A stretch of 11,646 bases of DNA. Source: Puniceicoccaceae bacterium. GTDB taxonomy: Bacteria > Verrucomicrobiota > Verrucomicrobiia > Opitutales > Coraliomargaritaceae. Under the pieces are notes generated by a model that was given only the letters and a program-made list of their open reading frames with translations, was not told the DNA's origin and did no database searches. Where the stretch lies: contig PWZW01000242.1 of assembly GCA_003567255.1 (NCBI GenBank), positions 1-11,646 on the forward strand, in the 5' to 3' direction. Shown piece by piece: positions 1 through 6,890 of this stretch. Every line of letters begins with the position of its first letter. The stretch's first letter is position 1. Made by a program: the position numbers and the translations under genes.

Positions 1-110
1 GCGACCCCGCCGACCATAATCAGCCCCGTCATCAAACGATCGATCAACAAAGTGAACGGCGAAACGCGGAAACGTTCGGGAATGGGAGGCAGATCTTTTT
101 TTGTTTTCAT
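1..110 (-). CDS. pstC: Phosphate ABC transporter permease PstC, N-terminal fragment (runs off the window)
   Basis: The minus strand from an ATG at 108-110 encodes 36 complete residues beginning MKTKKDLPPIPERFRVSP and leading into a hydrophobic stretch (LMTGLIMVGGV) that looks like the first transmembrane helix; the rest lies outside the window. A short basic, proline-containing cytoplasmic leader before helix 1, placed directly downstream of pstS on the same strand, fits PstC, one of the two inner-membrane permease subunits of the high-affinity phosphate importer PstSCAB. The gap to pstS is 73 nt and contains a strong hairpin. No clear Shine-Dalgarno sequence precedes the ATG. The identity rests mainly on position next to pstS; too little protein is visible for a family-specific motif, and PstA or another permease cannot be strictly excluded. 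Confidence 0.7.
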   Translation of the reverse strand, partial: MKTKKDLPPIPERFRVSPFTLLIDRLMTGLIMVGGV

Positions 111-129
111 TGGTTTCAAAAAGGAAAGA

Positions 130-158
130 GGGTGTCGGCAGAATCACTGCCGACACCC
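130..158 (-). terminator. Intercistronic hairpin between pstS and pstC (attenuator or leaky terminator)
   Basis: A perfect 11-bp inverted repeat, GGGTGTCGGCA at 130-140 and TGCCGACACCC at 148-158, encloses a 7-nt loop. Read in the transcription direction (minus strand) it begins 25 nt after the pstS stop codon and is followed by a pyrimidine-rich tract, CTCTTTCCTTTTT, which resembles an imperfect U-tract. Such a structure can end part of the transcripts after pstS, or protect the pstS 3' end, so that the binding protein is made in excess over the membrane subunits. The hairpin is seen directly; the function is inferred. Confidence 0.75.
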
Positions 159-183
159 AATTAATCGTCCAGAGAATTCGAAC

Positions 184-1146
184 CTACTTCAACTTGGCAA
201 CCTGTTGTTCAGCAAATGCACCTGGAAGCGTAAAGAACCCTGCGCGCTGTACCGCAGCCTGACCCTCTGCAGAGAGCGTGTAGGTCAGGAATTCTTTTGT
301 CAGCGTGTCGAGGTCTTCGCCCGGAGCTTTGTTGATGTAGAGGTAAAGCAGGCGTGCAAGTGGGTAGTCACCGGTCGCAGCGTTTGCTGGAATTGGCTCG
401 AAGAGCTCGCCGCCCTTTTCAGAACCCACATTAATGGCACGGGTGCCTGGCGTCAGGTAACCGATACCAGAGTAACCGATCGCGTTGCGATCCTCACCAA
501 TGGCCTGAACCACTGCTGAGGAGCCTGGCATTTCCTGGTAGCGGGAACCGTCGAAATCACCACCGCCGAGGGCGATGTTGCGGAACACACCGTAGGTACC
601 GGAAACGGAGTTACGCCCGTAAACGGAAATACGCTGATTTGCCCACTCACCCGTCAGGCCAGTCTGACCCCAGGTGCGGATTGGCGTATTGCCAAGGCGG
701 TTGGTACTGGAGAAAATCGCGTCGATTTCCGGAAGGCTCAAGCCTTCGATCGGGTTGTCGCGGTGAACGAATACCGCCAAGGCATCAATACCGATGGCAA
801 TCTCAGTTGGCTTGTATCCGTATTGTGCTTCGAAAGCGTCAACCTCTGCGGGGCGGATAACGCGGCTCATCGGCCCAAGCTGAGCGGTTCCGTCGATCAA
901 AGCAGCAGGTGCAGTACCTGAACCAGCGCCTTGAATCTGGATGTTAACGTTTGGGTAAGTGTTTTGGAAACCCTCGGCCAGTAGCTGAAGCACTACAGTC
1001 AGGGTGTTTGAGCCGATAGAGTTGAGGTTACCGGAAACGCCGGAAACGCGCTCGTACTCTGGGTGCTCTGCTTGAGCCGCAAAGGGTGCAAGCATCATTG
1101 AGGAAGCAATTCCCATGAGGGAAAGGAGTTTTGTTTTATTTTTCAT
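184..1146 (-). CDS. pstS: Periplasmic phosphate-binding protein PstS
   Basis: The protein has 320 residues when started at the ATG at 1144-1146 (MKNKTKLLSL...). An upstream in-frame ATG at 1201-1203 would add 19 residues in front of a complete signal peptide, so the inner start is preferred. Residues 1-26 form a Sec signal peptide with a basic start, a hydrophobic core and probable cleavage at AQA|EHPE. Phosphate-binding-protein signatures are visible: GSNTL at 45-49, GAGSGT at 73-78 and RNSVSGTYGVF at 178-188, which supply phosphate-contacting backbone and Ser/Thr/Arg groups in this family. The length fits the PstS-like solute-binding family. It captures inorganic phosphate in the periplasm and delivers it to the PstCAB permease. 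It is followed by a hairpin and pstC, and preceded by a Pho-box-like repeat, so induction under phosphate limitation by PhoB is likely. No good Shine-Dalgarno sequence is visible. Confidence 0.93.
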   Translation of the reverse strand: MKNKTKLLSLMGIASSMMLAPFAAQAEHPEYERVSGVSGNLNSIGSNTLTVVLQLLAEGFQNTYPNVNIQIQGAGSGTAPAALIDGTAQLGPMSRVIRPAEVDAFEAQYGYKPTEIAIGIDALAVFVHRDNPIEGLSLPEIDAIFSSTNRLGNTPIRTWGQTGLTGEWANQRISVYGRNSVSGTYGVFRNIALGGGDFDGSRYQEMPGSSAVVQAIGEDRNAIGYSGIGYLTPGTRAINVGSEKGGELFEPIPANAATGDYPLARLLYLYINKAPGEDLDTLTKEFLTYTLSAEGQAAVQRAGFFTLPGAFAEQQVAKLK

Positions 1147-1610
1147 AACGGTTTTTTTGGTGTCCAAATGTGAGATAATTGCGGACAGCCATAGCGGTGA
1201 CAAAAGCCGTCATCGCGAACAAGTGCAAAGAAGCCAGATCCGGTTACGTTTCGGTGAATGCGTTACAAACAGGTTACAGGTGGGGGTTTGCGCGGGATTT
1301 TGCGTCCGAGGTAAGCTCAAGATCGGATTTTCGAAGGTGACTTTCGCCGTTTTGCCCGGAGCAGTCTTGAGCCTAAAAAACGAATCAACGTTTGGCCCGA
1401 ATCAAACCACTGAAAAAGGCACCGTCGCCTCTGTCGCATGCATCCTTACGCTTGCATATTTTGGTGGCACCGACTAAGCCAATCGCTGTCGAATGCACTA
1501 GCGGTATATTTTTTCTCCATTTTGTCCTGTGCTTTGGCGCCTCCGCAGACTCCCCTACGCAACAAACGCTCTATTTAAGAACATTTACCCCTGAATCCTA
1601 GCCTCATCTC
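1147..1610. other. Divergent intergenic region between pstS and the gsp operon
   Basis: This 464-nt stretch separates the oppositely transcribed pstS and gspG and must hold both promoters. Besides the Pho-box-like repeat, a TATATT at 1505-1510 and a TATTTA at 1572-1577 could serve as -10 elements toward gspG, but neither has a convincing -35 partner. Short reading frames cross the region; their translations show no domain or family pattern, and I do not regard them as genes. No strong inverted repeat or riboswitch-like structure was seen. Confidence 0.6.
1262..1279 (-). promoter_or_regulatory. Pho-box-like direct repeat upstream of pstS (putative PhoB site)
   Basis: The minus strand reads CTGTAACCTGTTTGTAAC: two 7-nt half-sites, CTGTAAC and TTGTAAC, separated by 4 nt, giving the 11-nt period expected for tandem PhoB binding on one face of DNA. 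The E. coli half-site consensus is CTGTCAT/C, so each half-site matches well in CTGT-A and differs at the fifth base. It lies about 115 nt upstream of the pstS ATG, in the correct orientation. A clear -10 element at the expected spacing is not obvious. The match and spacing are seen; binding by PhoB is inferred. Confidence 0.6.
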
Positions 1611-2099
1611 ATGAATTGCTCAGAAACTTCACTTTCATCAACCTGTACCCCGCTTCGTTCACGCATTCACCGTAAATCAAGTGCACGGCAGGCCTTCAGC
1701 TTGATCGAAATCCTGATTGTGATCGCATTGATCGGTGCTTTGGCGACCCTCGTGATCACGAATGTGGGCGGTTTATTCAGCGGGCAGCAGGAGCGGATCG
1801 CTAAACAGTTTGTGAGCGATGCTGTGCGGCTTCCCCTGATCGCTTACTACCGCGATGTCGGCACCTACCCCTCGACTGAACAGGGTTTGCAAGCGCTCAT
1901 TCGCGCACCGGAAGGCACCGGTGCACGCTGGCGGGGTCCATACCTCGAAGTCAGCTCAGTGCCCCTTGACCCGTGGAACAACCCTTATCAATATCGTTTT
2001 CCGGGTGAAAAAAATATAAACGGCCCGCGGGGGTATGATATCTGGTCGTTTGGCCCGGACGGTGTTCCAAGCGAAAATGACATTGGCAACTGGGACTAG
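1611..2099 (+). CDS. gspG: Type II secretion major pseudopilin GspG
   Basis: This 162-residue protein is the major pseudopilin that polymerises into the periplasmic pseudopilus driving substrates through the secretin. A type III (prepilin) signal is present: a 28-residue, basic, unusually long leader ending RQA, then FSLIEILIVIALIGALATLV, with the conserved Glu at mature position 5 (residue 33). The -1 residue is Ala28 in place of the usual Gly. GspG hallmarks follow: YPSTEQGLQALIRAP at 86-100, DPWNNPYQYR at 120-129, and the C-terminal SFGPDGVPSENDIGNWD at 146-162, which corresponds to the calcium-binding loop of the family in slightly shortened form. The ATG at 1611 is the only Met in the leader; no Shine-Dalgarno sequence is clear. 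It is the first gene of the cluster, and its end overlaps gspH by 23 nt. The identification is secure from the C-terminal motifs alone. Confidence 0.95.
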   Translation: MNCSETSLSSTCTPLRSRIHRKSSARQAFSLIEILIVIALIGALATLVITNVGGLFSGQQERIAKQFVSDAVRLPLIAYYRDVGTYPSTEQGLQALIRAPEGTGARWRGPYLEVSSVPLDPWNNPYQYRFPGEKNINGPRGYDIWSFGPDGVPSENDIGNWD

Positions 2100-2637
2100 T
2101 CGCTGCGCACTATGCAGTTCCCCGAAGCGCGCGAGTGCTTGGGCCTTCACGATCATCGAGCTTTTGCTCGTGATGGGACTCATGGCATTCGCCACGACTT
2201 TGTTTCTGTTTAACTTCTCGAGCCTGCTGGACCGCACCGAGGAGCTGCGCCCGGAGGAGGTTTTGCGAGAGGCCGTCATGGATGCCCGCTTCTTTGCTGC
2301 TCGCGAGCGCCTGGATATGTTTTTGTCGCTGGCTCCGGAAACGGGTGCACTCCAGATCCAGAGCCTCGAAGGAGCCTTGATGGCAGAATATCCACTTGGG
2401 TCAGCATTTACCAGTGGTGGCCAGAGTGAGCTCCGCTTCGTTGCGGAGATTCAGCGCGCGGATGCCGAAGCGGGATTCGGGGGGCGGCGTGGGGCAACCA
2501 CACCGCTCAATCAGGTGGTTTTTTCTCCGGATCGCAGTAGCACGCCATTCACTGCGGTTTTGCGGATCAGTGGCGAAGTTCAAGAGCTCCGTTTTGAGCC
2601 CTTTTCCGGCTTAGTCGTGGAAAACTCCAATCCATGA
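2077..2637 (+). CDS. gspH: Type II secretion minor pseudopilin, GspH-like
   Basis: Starting at the ATG at 2077-2079 the protein has 186 residues. It has a prepilin-type signal: a 23-residue leader ending SAWA, then FTIIELLLVMGLMAFATTLF, with Glu at mature +5. The -1 residue is Ala, as in GspG. The remainder (PEEVLREAVMDARFFAARE, followed by a beta-rich globular part ending at ENSNP) fits the GspH/FimT architecture of an N-terminal helix and a small C-terminal sheet. GspH is a minor pseudopilin near the pseudopilus tip. The longer reading frame from 2035 would overlap gspG by 65 nt and add only 14 residues; a TTG at 2083 is a second alternative. It overlaps gspG by 23 nt and shares an ATGA stop-start with the next gene, so translational coupling is likely. 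Assignment to H rests on the signal and the G-H-I-J-K order. Confidence 0.82.
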   Translation: MTLATGTSRCALCSSPKRASAWAFTIIELLLVMGLMAFATTLFLFNFSSLLDRTEELRPEEVLREAVMDARFFAARERLDMFLSLAPETGALQIQSLEGALMAEYPLGSAFTSGGQSELRFVAEIQRADAEAGFGGRRGATTPLNQVVFSPDRSSTPFTAVLRISGEVQELRFEPFSGLVVENSNP

Positions 2638-3119
2638 AGGCGGCAAGCGATAAGCAAAACTCCAGGGGGGGCTTCTCTTTTATCGAAGTGCTCGTGGCCT
2701 CGGCTATTTTCATTTTATCCGCAGCCATGCTCACCGATGTGATTGCGACCGCATTGATCCTTCGGGATCGTCCAAGCAGTCCGGGCCTCTTTGAGGAGGA
2801 TCTGAAGATCGTTCGGCAACAACTCCTCCTGGAAACGAACTATCAGGATGCCATCAGCGGAGGAGATGTGGAGACCATCGGCGGTGGCCGCGCCAGCTGG
2901 GAAGCCGCGATAGAACCAACGGAGATGGTCAACCTGTTTGAAGTCACCTTTAGCATCCGGTTTTCAGATCCGGACCAAGCATATCCGACAACCCACACGG
3001 AGCGCTTGTTTTTGCTCCGTCCCACTTGGTCAGACGCCGCTGACCGTTCCATTTTGCTGGAAGACAAGCGCCAGCTCATGGAACAGCGCCGAAGCTTTTC
3101 CGGAGGATTTAATCGATGA
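2634..3119 (+). CDS. gspI: Type II secretion minor pseudopilin, GspI-like
   Basis: This 161-residue protein has a 13-residue leader ending RGG and then FSFIEVLVASAIFILSAAML, a standard prepilin peptidase site (Gly13|Phe14) with Glu at mature +5. The FSFIEVLVA core is typical of GspI. The rest holds a helix (GLFEEDLKIVRQQLLLETNY) and a short beta-rich head, compatible with the GspI role of nucleating the I-J-K tip complex. The size is at the upper end for GspI (commonly about 120-130 residues). Its ATG overlaps the gspH stop in ATGA, and its own stop overlaps gspJ in the same way. The subunit letter is inferred from gene order; membership in the pseudopilin class is clear. Confidence 0.8.
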   Translation: MKAASDKQNSRGGFSFIEVLVASAIFILSAAMLTDVIATALILRDRPSSPGLFEEDLKIVRQQLLLETNYQDAISGGDVETIGGGRASWEAAIEPTEMVNLFEVTFSIRFSDPDQAYPTTHTERLFLLRPTWSDAADRSILLEDKRQLMEQRRSFSGGFNR

Positions 3120-3853
3120 GGCATACGCAGCCAAAAGCCTCACCCGGGTTTTCCCTCTTCGAAGTCATTCTTGCGATCTCGGTTGCCGGGCTTATCTTGA
3201 CGGCGGCGATGTCGCTCCTTGTGGCGATGACGACCAATTGGGTCTTGCGTGACGACCGTTCTTTCTTCGAAGCACACGTCGGTGGTGTGACGCTATTTTT
3301 AACGAAAACCATGGCAACCGGAGGCCTATCCACTCAAGCAGCCACCGAAAATCAGCAAAACGGAGGGAATCAACAGAATCCGGGCAACCGGGGTCCCGGC
3401 GCGGATGCGGCCAACACGCTGGCCGGTGCACCGAGTTGGACAAATCTGCCCGGGGACTCCTCTTTCGACGATCCCTTGATTGGATTTACCCTCGCCAGCA
3501 AACCCGCGCTATTGGTGACTGAGCTCCCGGCAGACCAACAAATTGAGGCCTATCTCGAATTTTCGGAGGAGACGGGACTTTCGCTGCTCTGGACCAGCGC
3601 GCTGCGGAGTGATCCCGTGGAAAGGAAGGACGATTTGATTCGCGCCATCCTCAGCCCTTACGTTCGACGGGTTCAGTACATCCATTTTGATCCCGACCTT
3701 AGAAACTGGGAAACGCTGGACGAAGCGCCTACCGGAGATGACGGGCAACCGATACTCCCGCGATTTCTAAAACTGACCTTTGAGAAAGACGACGTTGTCC
3801 TTGAGCGTTTCGTACCGATCCCGACCCCGTCGACAGAACTTCCTCTTTTTTGA
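3116..3853 (+). CDS. gspJ: Type II secretion minor pseudopilin, GspJ-like
   Basis: This 245-residue protein has an 11-residue leader ending ASPG, then FSLFEVILAISVAGLILTAA, with Glu at mature +5, a canonical prepilin signal. Residues 74-98 form a Gln/Asn/Gly-rich low-complexity segment, probably a disordered loop, before a beta-rich C-terminal domain (for example EAYLEFSEETGLSLLWTSAL and PRFLKLTFEKDDVVLERFV, the latter resembling the C-terminal strands common to GspJ and PulJ). GspJ sits with GspI and GspK at the pseudopilus tip. It overlaps gspI through ATGA and is followed by gspK after 4 nt. Identity as J is supported by position before the unmistakable gspK and by a length near the usual 200 residues plus the insertion. 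Confidence 0.82.
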   Translation: MRHTQPKASPGFSLFEVILAISVAGLILTAAMSLLVAMTTNWVLRDDRSFFEAHVGGVTLFLTKTMATGGLSTQAATENQQNGGNQQNPGNRGPGADAANTLAGAPSWTNLPGDSSFDDPLIGFTLASKPALLVTELPADQQIEAYLEFSEETGLSLLWTSALRSDPVERKDDLIRAILSPYVRRVQYIHFDPDLRNWETLDEAPTGDDGQPILPRFLKLTFEKDDVVLERFVPIPTPSTELPLF

Positions 3854-3857
3854 CACA

Positions 3858-4943
3858 ATGTATTCTATGAATAAACAGGAAAAAGCGCGGGGAAGTATTC
3901 TCATCGCGGTCCTCGCAATCATTGTCCTGATTTCTTTTTTTGCGATGCGTTTCTTGGAGGAAACGGTCCGCCAACTCGAATATTACGCCCTTTTTCAACC
4001 CGGCCTTGAGGAACGTGAGCTTGCCTATGGCTACCTTGAGGCAGCACTTGCGGTGATTCAAGAAGTTGCCCTGATTGACGAAGGAAGAATCCACGCTCCC
4101 GAGCAAGGCTGGGGAGATCCCTTGGCCTACCCCGGCTTTCCGCCCCATGATCCCGCGCAAGTAAGTATCCGCATTGAGGACCAAAGCGGTCGACTGCCAC
4201 TCCACTCCATGGACGAAGCACTCCTGCGCGCCCTCTTTGAGGAGATGGAACTGCCCTACGGTACTGTCCGCGAACTCAGCGACTCCCTCCTCGACTGGAT
4301 TGATCCGGACGATGAACGTCGGCTCAGTGGGGCGGAAACGTCCGAGTACCTCTCCGGTGCCATTCCTTACCGTGCGGCCAACGGCCCCATCCAGTCATTT
4401 GAAGAGCTGCGTCTCATCAATGGTTTTAAAGAAACCTTTTTTGACCCGGAGACCGGGCGGCCTAATGAATTTTTCCGGATGTTTACTGAGGCGGTTTCCC
4501 TCGTCAGCCTTGACCCAGTCAACTTAAACAGCGCACCGGACATTGTTCTGCGCACCCTGGCTCGGATTGAGGGTTTCGACACGCAAAGCCTTTGGGATGG
4601 GCTGGACCTTCCCTACCGAACTGTGCTCCCCGGCAATGTAAGCGGTAGACTTGCCTCCGTCGAAACCAGCCTTCTCAGGGTGACGGTCGAAATGCGGCGG
4701 GGAGATAGCCCATTCACCGTGAGCGCCCTAATCTCACCACGCCTGGCAAGCGCGACAAATGCAGCTCGCTCAGAGCTTCCCGGTGAATCGATCCGCGATG
4801 CAGAGCCCAGGGAGGGCACCGCTGAGGAACAAGCCGCCGTTCAATATCCTTTTCAGGTGCTGCGACTGTCCGAAGCATACGGAGGCAGCCCGGTTCCCAG
4901 TTCAGCCAGAAATTCTGATATCGACAGGATGCGGTCTTTTTAA
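3858..4943 (+). CDS. gspK: Type II secretion minor pseudopilin GspK
   Basis: From the ATG at 3858-3860 the protein has 361 residues; a second ATG at 3867 would remove three residues. The leader MYSMNKQEKARG is followed by SILIAVLAIIVLISFFAMRF, a prepilin signal without Glu at +5, as is normal for GspK, the tip-most subunit. GspK-specific motifs are clear: DQSGRLPLH at 108-116, LLDWIDPDDERRLSGAE at 144-160 (the family's DWID-DDE-GAE motif), PYRAANGPIQSFEELRLINGF at 170-190, cut here into PYRAANGPIQ and SFEELRLINGF, and VNLNSAPDIVLRTLA at 221-235. These belong to the large helical insert domain that caps the pseudopilus and binds calcium. The tail after residue 295 contains an acidic, probably flexible insert (about 305-327) before a final strand, YPFQVLRLSEAYGG. 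The larger reading frame from 3780 starts inside gspJ and is not needed. Confidence 0.93.
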   Translation: MYSMNKQEKARGSILIAVLAIIVLISFFAMRFLEETVRQLEYYALFQPGLEERELAYGYLEAALAVIQEVALIDEGRIHAPEQGWGDPLAYPGFPPHDPAQVSIRIEDQSGRLPLHSMDEALLRALFEEMELPYGTVRELSDSLLDWIDPDDERRLSGAETSEYLSGAIPYRAANGPIQSFEELRLINGFKETFFDPETGRPNEFFRMFTEAVSLVSLDPVNLNSAPDIVLRTLARIEGFDTQSLWDGLDLPYRTVLPGNVSGRLASVETSLLRVTVEMRRGDSPFTVSALISPRLASATNAARSELPGESIRDAEPREGTAEEQAAVQYPFQVLRLSEAYGGSPVPSSARNSDIDRMRSF

Positions 4944-4995
4944 GCATTCTCTAAGGGGCCTGTACCCCGCTCCCTAAAAACCAAAAAGCGCACCC

Positions 4996-6228
4996 GTGTC
5001 TACCGAGCCAGAAAAAGCAGCATCATTCAAAACGCCAGACGCCACACCGGAAATTTTGCGTGTGCCCGGCCACTGCTTTTTCTGCGAAACCATCTCACTT
5101 CCCGAGGAAATCAAACACTCCGAGGTCAGTGGTTTTTTGGAGCTAAGCCTGGAATCAATTGCCCCCTTCCCCGTCAAAGATTTGCGCTGGGGCTACCTCC
5201 ATGACCGTGAGCAACAACGTGCCCTGGTCTATGCTGCTTATCACCGAAGATTAGCGAAATATTTCGATGCAAACAGTCAACAAGACGTCATTTACCTCGT
5301 CCCTGACTTTGCCTCGGTCTTCGGTTTGACGTTTTCAGCCGAGACACACCTCGTGCTGGTTTCCCCGACCTCACTCACCCAACTGCATTTCGAGCCCGGG
5401 CATCAATTATTCTCGATCAAAAGATGCGAGCCGTACCATCCTGAAAACGAGCCGACATCCATTGCTGACCTGCCTCCGGAATGGGCGACCCTCGGGGAAA
5501 AGGAAGGTGCCACCTTTCACTACCTCGCGAAGACCCAAGCGCGCGCCGGAGAAGATGACGGGCTTATTTACACACACGCCGAACTTCAAAAAAAACCGTC
5601 GGACGAACCCGCAAGGCCTGCGGAAGGTGCGCCTTGGAGTAGCCTCCGGCAACCACCCGATACCGCTTGGGCAAGCGATCTCCGCGCACCGGAGACTAAG
5701 CTTCAACTGCGCAAAACACGCAAGCGTGAGCGGCTTCTCGAAAGTCTCCTGGCCGTCGCAGCGGTTATCGCTCTGTGCTTTATAACGAGTCAGGTAGCCC
5801 TGTTTTTATTTAACCGCCACGTCACCAACCTCAGCGAGGAGTACAACGCCCGTCAACCCAGCGTTGTGGCCATTCAAGATCGTTTTAATCTGGTCACCAC
5901 GCTCGAGCAAATATCGCGCAGCAACCTGCGTCCTTTTGACATGCTCGAAGCGCTCAACGCGAATCGTCCGCAAGAAGTATACTTTACGGAAGCACGCGCA
6001 GAAACGGACAATCGAATAACCATTGACGGGATTTCCGGAACAGTAAATTCGCTGAATCGGTACATCGACCTCATCCGCGATAGCCGGCGGTTCCAGCTTG
6101 TCGGTGCACCCCGCACGCTGACCCGTCAAGGACGAACGCAATTCACCGTGACCCTCGACTTTTTGGATAACCCACCCTCTGAGCCCGCGGCGGCCGATTC
6201 CCAAGATACAGAGTCAGCCCGTCAGTAG
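4996..6228 (+). CDS. gspL: Type II secretion inner-membrane platform protein, GspL-like (PilM/PilN-type)
   Basis: This 410-residue protein starts at GTG 4996, the only usual start after an in-frame stop at 4975. Residues 1-245 are cytoplasmic and divergent; the segment FLELSLESIAPFPVKDLRWGYL (47-68), split here as FLELSLESIAPFPV and KDLRWGYL, resembles the first subdomain of the actin-like fold of GspL/PilM. A basic stretch (RKTRKRER, 239-246) precedes one transmembrane helix at about 250-272. The periplasmic part has a helical linker and then ITIDGISGTVNSLNRYIDLI with RDSRRFQLVG (341-370), the ferredoxin-like pattern of GspL and PilN. GspL would recruit the GspE ATPase and pair with GspM. 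A 52-nt gap separates it from gspK, and its stop overlaps the next gene's GTG by one base. The class is fairly secure from topology, context and the periplasmic motif; the cytoplasmic domain is too divergent to confirm by eye. Confidence 0.75.
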   Translation: MSTEPEKAASFKTPDATPEILRVPGHCFFCETISLPEEIKHSEVSGFLELSLESIAPFPVKDLRWGYLHDREQQRALVYAAYHRRLAKYFDANSQQDVIYLVPDFASVFGLTFSAETHLVLVSPTSLTQLHFEPGHQLFSIKRCEPYHPENEPTSIADLPPEWATLGEKEGATFHYLAKTQARAGEDDGLIYTHAELQKKPSDEPARPAEGAPWSSLRQPPDTAWASDLRAPETKLQLRKTRKRERLLESLLAVAAVIALCFITSQVALFLFNRHVTNLSEEYNARQPSVVAIQDRFNLVTTLEQISRSNLRPFDMLEALNANRPQEVYFTEARAETDNRITIDGISGTVNSLNRYIDLIRDSRRFQLVGAPRTLTRQGRTQFTVTLDFLDNPPSEPAAADSQDTESARQ

Positions 6229-6830
6229 TGCGGTGCGTCCTTCCTAATGAATTCCCAAGATTTAGATCATTGAAAAACATCCTTACATATCTGAGGAGCG
6301 CACTTCGGCGCCTGACATTGAGAGAAAAATTCCTGCTCAACGCATTTGTTTTTATCATGCTCTTTATCTGGCTTAACAGCCAGATTGAACAATACCGAGA
6401 GCTTAATAATGCGCGTAGCGTAACCCGGGCAAATTTAGCGGAGCAAGCCCTCTGGTTGGAGGATTCCGAAAACATTGCCCGCCGACTGACCGAAGCCTTG
6501 GAACTGGTCGACCCTGCCCGAACCTTTTCTTCGGTTCAACTCTCAGGGCAAATCGACGGGATTGCCCGCGCTTCGCGCCTGACTGCGGATATTGATGCGG
6601 TCAACACCCGCGAAGGGCTCATCTTCAATGACCACCGCGTTAATGTGCGCCTGAGCCGAATCAAGCTCGACCGACTGATCAATTTCACCGAAAGACTGGC
6701 CGGAGAGGCTCCCTACATCACCCTGAATCGCCTGCGGCTTGTCGCAAACCGGGCCAATCCGGAAGAACTCGATGCCCAATTTGAGATCACTTCCTTTGAG
6801 CTTAAACAAATGCCGGAAATTGCTAACTAG
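6228..6830 (+). CDS. gspM: Type II secretion platform protein, GspM-like (PilO-type)
   Basis: From the GTG at 6228-6230 this is a 200-residue bitopic protein. It has a basic N-terminus (LRSALRRLTLREK), one transmembrane helix at about 35-50 (FLLNAFVFIMLFIWL), a predicted coiled coil at about 50-95 and a small periplasmic alpha/beta domain ending in FEITSFELKQM. This layout and its position directly after the GspL-like gene fit GspM, the GspL partner that stabilises the platform. The start is uncertain: the GTG overlaps the preceding stop in TAGTG, while an in-frame TTG at 6270 gives MKNILTYLRSALRR, a more typical short basic leader. No Shine-Dalgarno sequence decides between them. There is little conserved sequence in this family, so the assignment relies on topology and order. 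Confidence 0.72.
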   Translation: MRCVLPNEFPRFRSLKNILTYLRSALRRLTLREKFLLNAFVFIMLFIWLNSQIEQYRELNNARSVTRANLAEQALWLEDSENIARRLTEALELVDPARTFSSVQLSGQIDGIARASRLTADIDAVNTREGLIFNDHRVNVRLSRIKLDRLINFTERLAGEAPYITLNRLRLVANRANPEELDAQFEITSFELKQMPEIAN

Positions 6831-6890
6831 AAAGCCAAGCAGTCCTGCTGCCCTGTCCTTTGCACCATTTCTATCCATAAAAAATTTAAA

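Noticed and set aside
52..519. A 155-codon plus-strand open frame opposite pstS and the pst hairpin
   Set aside because: It lies antisense to a well-supported pstS with a clear signal peptide and family motifs, crosses the hairpin, and its translation shows no domain pattern.
1115..1601. Plus-strand open frames of 120 and 69 codons in the pstS-gspG intergenic region
   Set aside because: They overlap the pstS start and the Pho-box region, translate into compositionally ordinary but pattern-free sequence, and have no ribosome binding site.
4955..4968. Small inverted repeat GGGG...CCCC between gspK and gspL as a terminator
   Set aside because: The stem is only 4 bp with a 6-nt loop and no T-tract; it is probably chance.
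5074..5085. CFFC in the GspL-like protein as a zinc-binding motif
   Set aside because: Only one CxxC pair is present with no second Cys/His pair nearby in sequence.
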